Shown piece by piece: positions 58,355-64,000 of a stretch of DNA of 64,000 nt (position 1 is the stretch's first letter; each line of letters starts with the position of its first letter). The translations under genes were made by a program, and so were the position numbers. Below the pieces are notes generated by a model, which saw nothing but the letters and a program-made list of their open reading frames with translations, made no database searches and was not told where the DNA came from. This DNA is from Ruminococcus sp. XPD3002 (GTDB taxonomy: Bacteria; Bacillota; Clostridia; Oscillospirales; Ruminococcaceae), in NCBI GenBank assembly GCA_900119535.1, contig FPJT01000001.1, forward strand, positions 310,140-374,139, read 5' to 3'.

Positions 58355-59850
58355 TGCTTGTCCTCCTTGTTATGTCCGCCGTCATAAATGGTGTAGGTGT
58401 CTTTGCCTTTGCCCTTTGAGTAGTAAAGAGCCTTGTCCGCAGATGAATAGATATCCGCGAAATTATTGCCGTGATCGGGGAAAATAGCGGCACCGATACT
58501 TGCTGATATCTTGTATTTTCCGTCATCGCCTGTATAGTGAGTGCTGAAAGCATCGCAGAGATCGGCACATTTCTGATTGAGAACGTCGAACGAGCTCTCG
58601 TCATCGAGACGCATGAGAGCACCGAATTCGTCACCGCCGAGACGTCCGCTGATATCGGTATCATCGGAGAAAACAAAGCGGAGGATACTTCCCGTTTTAG
58701 CAAGGACACGGTCGCCGTATGCATGACCGAGATTATCGTTGACTCCCTTGAAGTTATCCAGATCAAGAAGAATAAAGGCGTATTTTTCGGAATCCTTCCT
58801 GTTTTCAAAGTGCTGATTAACTGCGTCCTCGAAGGTCAGCTTGTTGAATACGCCTGTAAGCTGATCGATACTTGCCTTGGTATCAAGGTGCATGACCACA
58901 TCGGTCACGGGAGCAGTTATACGGAAAGAGAAGCGGACTGCTATCAGTGCAGAGAGCAGAGCCGCAATAGCCGCTGTTAGATATATATAAATATGCATAT
59001 TGTTTTTTTCGTGAAGGAGAGAAGCAGTATCAATGGTAGTGACTATATGCCATTTTCCGTTCTTCTCGATAGATATAAGGTACTTATCGTCCATCATGAC
59101 CGCCGAGTTTTTATCTTTGGTCCTTTCGGTTATAGCAGTGTCTATCTCCGTACCGATCTCATCCCTTTCAAAGGAATAGATGATATTATTCTGGTCATCT
59201 ACAAGGCGAACGGTCATATTCCCGTTTATCTCCGAGCTGTCGAATACAGATTCCAGCTCTTTTACGTAGAACGAGATAATGAGGATAGCGTTGCTGTGGA
59301 CTCTTTTTACGTAGTATATGCGTCTGTAATCGCCTTTGCATCCTGCTGCCCAGCCGTCGTTAGTACGGTGACGGGTTATCATGGAGCTGAGTTCCTTGAA
59401 CATATTCTCTCCGAAAAGCGTTGTGGTACTGTTGGAGATCTTTCCGACGCTTCTGTTATTGCTGTAGATTATACCGTAATCCACAAGGTTATCCATGATA
59501 CAGAGGCTCGAAAGCTTATCTGTTATTCGTTTTTCTGTACTTATAGCCTCATATTCATCATTTGAGGGATCGGTGGCATCATAGCTGTAGGTGGTTTCGT
59601 CGCCGAAAGCAAGTGCACCGATAGTTTCGATACGAGAAAGATAGCCTTCGAGGTTCAGCTTCATCTGAGTGCTGAGAGATGAGGACATTTCTGTTACCTT
59701 GTTAATAATAACTTCGTCGGTCTTTTTCATATAAAGGAATGATACCGACATGATAGCCGCGATAAGTATAAGAACATATCCGATTATCATATAGAATTTC
59801 AGCCGACGTATGGTTTTGATACTCGGCTTTCCGATAGTACGCTTTGACAT
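58351..59850 (-). CDS. Membrane diguanylate cyclase with extracytoplasmic sensor domain
   Basis: A 499-residue protein: a first membrane span (about 18-40), a dCACHE-like extracytoplasmic domain (about 45-280), a second span (about 283-305) and a GGDEF domain (about 330-490). The active-site motif RLGGDEF is intact (about 400-406). The position of the allosteric RxxD inhibition site upstream of it reads DDTD, so feedback inhibition by c-di-GMP is not expected. It is translationally coupled to the sugar-binding lipoprotein downstream. Start after AAAGGAG; leader of about 230 bases. Confidence 0.9.
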   Translation of the reverse strand: MSKRTIGKPSIKTIRRLKFYMIIGYVLILIAAIMSVSFLYMKKTDEVIINKVTEMSSSLSTQMKLNLEGYLSRIETIGALAFGDETTYSYDATDPSNDEYEAISTEKRITDKLSSLCIMDNLVDYGIIYSNNRSVGKISNSTTTLFGENMFKELSSMITRHRTNDGWAAGCKGDYRRIYYVKRVHSNAILIISFYVKELESVFDSSEINGNMTVRLVDDQNNIIYSFERDEIGTEIDTAITERTKDKNSAVMMDDKYLISIEKNGKWHIVTTIDTASLLHEKNNMHIYIYLTAAIAALLSALIAVRFSFRITAPVTDVVMHLDTKASIDQLTGVFNKLTFEDAVNQHFENRKDSEKYAFILLDLDNFKGVNDNLGHAYGDRVLAKTGSILRFVFSDDTDISGRLGGDEFGALMRLDDESSFDVLNQKCADLCDAFSTHYTGDDGKYKISASIGAAIFPDHGNNFADIYSSADKALYYSKGKGKDTYTIYDGGHNKEDKQ

Positions 59851-60255
59851 TTCAAGCTCCTTTGTTTGTTATTATTGCTCCGATTAATTAAACTCTGACG
59901 GAGATGAGGAAGAAATGCTGTTTTGTATGGCAAGGTTTAATTCGTGAAGCAATAAGCCCTGAATATACTGATGATCCCCACGGCAGTCCGTAAATGCAGA
60001 CACGCCATAACGCTGACAGGTTATTTTTTACCTTTCAGCTGTTAACAATTTTCCTTGTAAATATAGACTTTTTTTGAACATGCAAAACAATTATACCATA
60101 ATGCTCCGACAAATTCATGGACATTATGTGAACAATCGTCATTTTCTGACAGCAAATGCAAACTCTGAATTATCTGTTGACTGTAAAAGAAAATACAGTT
60201 ATAATAAATGTATACTCAATAACCGCATCCAAAACACAGGAAAGGAATGAAATCT
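59851..60255. other. Divergent promoter region between the GGDEF and DUF4832 genes
   Basis: No gene. On the minus strand an extended -10, TGGTATAAT (TATAAT at 60090-60095), is the likely GGDEF promoter and leaves a long leader with a GCTGACAGGT/ACCTTTCAGC hairpin (60012-60039). I recognise no known riboswitch in it. Confidence 0.5.
60177..60205 (+). promoter_or_regulatory. Promoter of the DUF4874/DUF4832 dockerin gene
   Basis: TTGACT (60177-60182) and TATAAT (60200-60205) with a 17-base spacer. Confidence 0.8.
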
Positions 60256-62709
60256 ATGAACGGTAAACTTCTGAAAGGACTTGCGGCTTCTGCGGCGCTG
60301 GTACTATCTTCATTAAGTGTACAGGGTACTGCGGCAGCGGAAGCAGGAATGAAGGACAGCGGTATAAGCTACAGAGAGACAGTAGAAACGATACAGAACC
60401 CTGCCGCAGGTTACACCTCTACGGTCTGGGCTTACTGTTCTCCGGGCAAAACGAACGTTTACAGTCCCACAGGCACTTTCGTTCTTTTTTTCATAGATAT
60501 AGGCGGATTTTCCTGCGGTGCGAACGGTACTTCTTCCGATGACGGCACCTATACCGAGGGTAAGGACTATCCCCTTGATGACACGTTCTTCTCTGCATGG
60601 CGTCAGACTCTTGAAAACTGCCGCAGGAACGGATGCATGGTGGGAATGAGGTTCAGGTACGATGCCAACGGAAAAGAAAACCCCGAACCTGCGTCATTTG
60701 ATATGGTCCTTTCGCATATAGACCAGATAAAGAAAAGCGGCATACTTTCAGATTACAGCGACATAATAACGCTTGTCGAGTCGGGATTTGTAGGCAAATG
60801 GGGCGAACAGCACGGCGGTAAATATACTTCTTTGGAGTACAAGGCAAAGCTGCTCGATGCGCTCCTTGATGCTGTCCCGGATAACATACCCGTTACGGTA
60901 AGAACTCCCGATACCTTTGCAGAGTGGGCAGGGATAAAACGCTCACAGCTGACGGATGCCGACTTATACGAAAAGGCACGTCTCAGCAGTGATTCCGTAG
61001 ATCAGCGTATCCTTTCCCGACGAGTTGGTATGTACAATGACGGATATATGGGCAGTGATTCGGACCTCGGTACTTTTGCCGACCGTAAAAAGGAAACGAA
61101 CTGGCTCAGCAGTGTTACTCCCGAGACCTACTACGGCGGAGAGTTTTCGGGAAATATCGATTTCGCCAGAAAGTACGATACCTACCTGCCCGAAAATGCA
61201 ATACCCGAGATGTACAAGACTCACCTGAGCTACATCAACGGCAATATCTTCGGACTGTACAAGGACTATACCTTCAACAGCGCACTTGATACAGTAGATG
61301 CCGATAATTCCGCTTATTACGGACAGAATGTGTTCACGTTCATCAGGGACCACTTAGGCTACAGGTTCGTACTCAGAAAATCGGAGATTTCGGACAGCGT
61401 ACAGCAGGGCGGTCTTCTGAAGCTGAAATTCAGCGTGGAGAATACTGGCTTTTCTGCACCTGTGCCCCATACACAGGGATATATCATACTCGAAAGAGAC
61501 GGCGTTTACATTAAGGTACCCGTTGACCTCGACTGTCACAGCTGGGACTCCTGTACCGTGACCGATAGTGAGCTTACCGTAAAGCTGCCCGACAATATCA
61601 GGACGGGAAAATGGAACGTCTGCCTTAAGGAAACTATGGGCGGATACAGCGATGAGTTCACGGAGCTTCCGCTGAGGTCCATACGTTTTGCAAACAAGGA
61701 TGTGTGGAAGTCCGAACTTGGTGCTAACTATCTTGGAAGTGTGGATATAACCGCTTCGGACAGCAAGGGTGCCGATAATTCGATGTACGGGATAACTCCT
61801 CAGGGCAGAGGACTTTCTTCCGATGAGTTCCTCTGTTCCGAAAGCAGGACTGTTGTGGACGGCATTATGACATATAACAGCGAGTGGACGGATGATATGC
61901 TTCTTGCAAAGAACGAAAACGGTACTTCATTATCGGTTAGGGCAGATGAGAAATACCTCTATGTGATGAGCCGTATGCCCGAAGGTTCGTCCGCCCCTGT
62001 TTACAATATACAGTTGAATGTACCGAAGAATGATAATGAATATTTCTGGCTGTACTACGCTTCAAACGGATTCGTTTACTTCAATCACGACAACAGGGAT
62101 GGATGCGAGTGCAAGTGGAAGGGCGATATGGTAGAGTTCAGACTGCCTTTTGATGTATTTGGAATCAGTGCAGGAGATGAAATAAAGAACCTGAGAGTCT
62201 TTCTGCAGGACAGCGGAAATGACTGGAAGCTTATGGGCGATGCAAAGGCTGCGGAGCTTACAGTTCCCGCGGATATGACGGTTTACACTGCGGAAAAGGA
62301 TATTGTTTTAGCTGAGGGCGAAAGCAGTACACTGAGAGTAAGGACTCCTGTTGAAAATGTGTCATATCAGTGGATGAAGGACGGCACAGCATTGAAGAAC
62401 GGTTCCGGGGACACTTATACTATTAATAAAGCGTCAGCATCCGACAAGGGAGTTTACACAGTAAAGCTGACATCGGCGGACGGTATCGTCAAGGAAGTTA
62501 CAGCGGCTAACGTACTGGATGTCATAAGCGGCGGACTTACAGGTGATACGAACGGGGACGGAGCGATAACATCAGCGGACCTTGTACTGCTGAGCAGGTG
62601 GCTGATGAACGCAAAAGACGCAAAGACTCCGCAGAATGCCGACATTATCCCCGACGGACGTATAAACGTCCATGACCTTACTGCTCTCAGGAAGCTGGTT
62701 ATTTCCTGA
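60256..62709 (+). CDS. Secreted DUF4874/DUF4832 protein with Ig-like domain and C-terminal dockerin
   Basis: A 817-residue protein, start MNGKLLKGLAASAALV at 60256 after AAAGGAATG. After a signal peptide comes a barrel-like domain of the DUF4874 type (about 35-215: NPAAGYTSTVWAY, VLFFIDIGGF, MRFRYDANG, VESGFVGKWGEQHG), then DUF4832 (about 220-480: VTVRTPDTFAEW, GMYNDGYMGSDSDLGTF, THLSYINGN), a carbohydrate-binding-like beta domain (about 520-670), an Ig-like domain (about 675-755) and a dockerin (about 760-815, GDTNGDGAIT and DIIPDGRIN). The first two domains look like a glycoside hydrolase fold, but the activity is unknown. It is the only candidate polysaccharide-active dockerin protein in the window. 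Confidence 0.85.
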   Translation: MNGKLLKGLAASAALVLSSLSVQGTAAAEAGMKDSGISYRETVETIQNPAAGYTSTVWAYCSPGKTNVYSPTGTFVLFFIDIGGFSCGANGTSSDDGTYTEGKDYPLDDTFFSAWRQTLENCRRNGCMVGMRFRYDANGKENPEPASFDMVLSHIDQIKKSGILSDYSDIITLVESGFVGKWGEQHGGKYTSLEYKAKLLDALLDAVPDNIPVTVRTPDTFAEWAGIKRSQLTDADLYEKARLSSDSVDQRILSRRVGMYNDGYMGSDSDLGTFADRKKETNWLSSVTPETYYGGEFSGNIDFARKYDTYLPENAIPEMYKTHLSYINGNIFGLYKDYTFNSALDTVDADNSAYYGQNVFTFIRDHLGYRFVLRKSEISDSVQQGGLLKLKFSVENTGFSAPVPHTQGYIILERDGVYIKVPVDLDCHSWDSCTVTDSELTVKLPDNIRTGKWNVCLKETMGGYSDEFTELPLRSIRFANKDVWKSELGANYLGSVDITASDSKGADNSMYGITPQGRGLSSDEFLCSESRTVVDGIMTYNSEWTDDMLLAKNENGTSLSVRADEKYLYVMSRMPEGSSAPVYNIQLNVPKNDNEYFWLYYASNGFVYFNHDNRDGCECKWKGDMVEFRLPFDVFGISAGDEIKNLRVFLQDSGNDWKLMGDAKAAELTVPADMTVYTAEKDIVLAEGESSTLRVRTPVENVSYQWMKDGTALKNGSGDTYTINKASASDKGVYTVKLTSADGIVKEVTAANVLDVISGGLTGDTNGDGAITSADLVLLSRWLMNAKDAKTPQNADIIPDGRINVHDLTALRKLVIS

Positions 62710-62733
62710 TTTGATACGGAAGAAAGGATAGTA

Positions 62734-63354
62734 ATGAAACATCTTAGAAAAATAATATGTGCAGCTTTATGCGTATCTGCGCTTTATTCTTGCAGCGCTG
62801 ATATAAATGTTATTTCGGGCAGTGATGAGCCTGCGGAGGCTGTTCGGGAGTCAGAAGAAGTTACCGATGCAGAGGAGTTCACCGAAGCGGAGACTACTCA
62901 GATGACAGAGGAAGTCGCTGAAGAAGAACCTTTTACAGAAGCGGAGACTCTCCCTCCCACGGAACCTTCATCGCTGTTATCTTCTCCCGAGGATATCGGA
63001 CTTTACGATGCGGACGGTCTCGGACAGAATTATGTTTTCACCTATGACGGCGAGGAATATTACGCATTGTGCGAGCCTGACAACTGGCACATAACAGATT
63101 CATACAAGATACAGGATGAGTATGATATACTTACAATATGTCAGGCGCTGAACAGCGTACACATTGTACCAGGTGCGGACGGAACTTCATTCAGAACTGC
63201 GGAGGATATGGCTTACGAGTGGGTGCAGCACAACATTGCGTATCAGCTTCTGCCTGATGATTCACCGTGGAAAGAAAGTGCCAAGGATGTTGACCTTGAT
63301 TCAAAGGATCAGGGTAAGAGCGCATATCAGATGCTTATAGAAAGATTGCAGTAA
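62734..63354 (+). CDS. Lipoprotein of unknown function
   Basis: A 206-residue protein with lipoprotein signal LYSCSAD (Cys about residue 20), a long Glu/Thr/Ala-rich acidic stretch (about 30-85, repeated TEAE motifs) and a C-terminal domain of about 115 residues with many aromatic residues (NYVFTYDGEEYYALCEPDNW). No known domain recognised. It lies 24 bases after the dockerin gene, so it is probably in the same operon. Ribosome-binding site GAAAGGAT. Confidence 0.75.
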   Translation: MKHLRKIICAALCVSALYSCSADINVISGSDEPAEAVRESEEVTDAEEFTEAETTQMTEEVAEEEPFTEAETLPPTEPSSLLSSPEDIGLYDADGLGQNYVFTYDGEEYYALCEPDNWHITDSYKIQDEYDILTICQALNSVHIVPGADGTSFRTAEDMAYEWVQHNIAYQLLPDDSPWKESAKDVDLDSKDQGKSAYQMLIERLQ

Positions 63355-63365
63355 AGGAGGAAAAA

Positions 63366-63665
63366 ATGGAAAATGCATACTTTTTTGTGACCGCTGCTTT
63401 TGCAGGTGCACTGCTTATTTACGCAGGGATACTCTATGCGGCTAAGTCCGTGGATCTGATACCGAAGAGTCAGTTTGCAGACATAAAGGACAAGAAAAAA
63501 TACGCAGTACAGTTTGCGAAGCTCATTGCAGTGATAGCTCTGGCGCCTCTGATAAGCGGTATTATCAGCCTGTTTGCACCGATACCTGCTGCACTGGCGG
63601 TGCTTGTAGTCGGAATTGTTGCAGCAATAAATGCAGGAAGACTTCTGATGAAGGATGTATTATGA
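63366..63665 (+). CDS. Small membrane protein
   Basis: A 99-residue protein with three hydrophobic segments (about residues 6-28, 50-70 and 73-92) and a charged loop of about 20 residues (SQFADIKDKKKY). Start at 63366 after AAAGGAGG. It is 11 bases downstream of the lipoprotein gene. No family recognised. Confidence 0.75.
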   Translation: MENAYFFVTAAFAGALLIYAGILYAAKSVDLIPKSQFADIKDKKKYAVQFAKLIAVIALAPLISGIISLFAPIPAALAVLVVGIVAAINAGRLLMKDVL

Positions 63666-63706
63666 GCGGAAACTACTGTAATGAAGAAACTCCACAGGAT
63701 AAGTGA
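63662..63706 (+). pseudogene. Start of the next operon gene, cut off by an insertion sequence
   Basis: An ATG overlaps the preceding stop (ATGA, 63662-63665) and opens a frame MSGNYCNEETPQDK that ends in a TGA formed exactly where the terminal sequence of the IS element begins (63704). The overlap is the coupling used elsewhere in this genome, so a real gene probably started here and continues on the far side of the element, outside the window. Confidence 0.45.
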
Positions 63707-64000
63707 ACCGCACCACATTGTGCGTACAGCACAAAAAAGCCCCTATGGCAAATAGAATTAAGCTACGAACTGGCTTCGCAATTCAAGCGGAGTCAGTTTT
63801 GTTTTGAGTTGAATGCGCTGGTGATTGTAAAAGTAGATGTAATCATCGATGAGCCGTCTTGCATCGGCAAATGTTTTGATCTTTGTCCTGTGAATACACT
63901 CTGTTTTTAGGATCGAGAAAAAATTTTCCGCTAAAGCATTATCATATGGGTTCCCACGTCTTGACATTGACGGCGTAATGTTGTATGATTTAGTTAGGTT
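63704..64000 (-). mobile_element. IS3-family (IS150-like) insertion sequence, right end
   Basis: Begins with TGAACCGCACCACATTG, which resembles IS150-type terminal repeats (TG-N-ACTGCACCCATTTTG). It contains the 3' end of an IS3-type transposase read on the minus strand. The rest lies outside the window. Confidence 0.7.
63758..64000 (-). CDS. IS3-family transposase (OrfB, integrase core), C-terminal part
   Basis: The frame is open from the window edge (64000) to the stop at 63758 and gives 80 residues. SMSRRGNPYDNALAENFFSILKTE holds the last catalytic Glu of the DDE integrase core; YNHQRIQLKTKLTPLE is the usual C-terminal signature of IS3 OrfB. The upstream two thirds, with the first two catalytic Asp residues, are outside the window. 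The visible part is intact. Confidence 0.92.
   Translation of the reverse strand, partial: NLTKSYNITPSMSRRGNPYDNALAENFFSILKTECIHRTKIKTFADARRLIDDYIYFYNHQRIQLKTKLTPLELRSQFVA

Overview
The window looks like the chromosome of a low-to-mid GC Gram-positive anaerobe of the Ruminococcaceae/Oscillospiraceae, most likely a Ruminococcus of the albus/flavefaciens type. The evidence is the set of secreted proteins with C- or N-terminal type I dockerin repeats and Thr/Pro-rich linkers, the bifunctional AdhE, the trimeric bifurcating [FeFe] hydrogenase, the GlgC/GlgD pair and the strong AGGAGG ribosome-binding sites. Species assignment is inference. I saw no rRNA, tRNA or CRISPR array.

Layout. 1-5.7 kb (mostly minus strand): a partial secreted protein, a remnant of a cell-wall amidase gene, an ECF sigma factor with an anti-sigma factor fused in frame to a secreted EF-hand/dockerin protein, and a flotillin. 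6-8.2 kb: spoIIE. 8.4-14.5 kb: glycogen operon glgB-glgC-glgD-glgA. 14.6-18.3 kb: adhE with a small kinase-like gene behind it and a well-defined promoter and operator region. 18.3-20 kb: a five-hairpin interspersed repeat and an aspartate aminotransferase. 20.3-21.9 kb: dockerin transglutaminase. 22-25.7 kb: cdaA-ybbR (c-di-AMP) and a cysteine desulfurase-like enzyme with a DUF3343 partner. 25.9-31.9 kb: dockerin LRR protein, a probable 6S-like RNA convergent with spoIIID, a zinc-ribbon/LEA-repeat membrane protein, an AEC transporter and a ROK-type regulator. 32.2-34.9 kb: a dockerin/BIG2/VanY peptidase behind a structured leader. 35-37.8 kb: GntR-regulated ABC exporter. 38-41.5 kb: LysR regulator, AlkD-like protein, second copy of the hairpin repeat, second ECF sigma/anti-sigma pair. 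41.6-46 kb: hydC-hydB-hydA hydrogenase operon. 46.3-51.5 kb: a tiny DUF4250 gene, an InlB-repeat dockerin protein, glutathione peroxidase, membrane metallophosphoesterase. 51.6-56.9 kb: TcdA, ECF transporter S component, MetY, ACT protein, cytidylate-kinase-like protein, SLC13/ArsB-type transporter. 57-59.9 kb: a sugar-binding lipoprotein co-transcribed with a GGDEF cyclase. 60.2-64 kb: DUF4874/DUF4832 dockerin protein, lipoprotein, small membrane protein, and an IS3/IS150-type element cutting off the next gene.

Together the genes describe fermentation (hydrogen and ethanol as electron sinks), reserve glycogen, c-di-AMP and c-di-GMP signalling, and a dockerin-tagged surface proteome that here is not made of polysaccharidases but of peptidase, transglutaminase, LRR and adhesin-like modules. 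The features I find most worth following are the anti-sigma::dockerin fusion with a preserved internal start, the two-copy five-hairpin repeat, the palindrome shared by the adhE and hydrogenase promoters, the 6S-like RNA, the lysine/alanine repeat tail on GlgB and the switching-type leader of the VanY gene.
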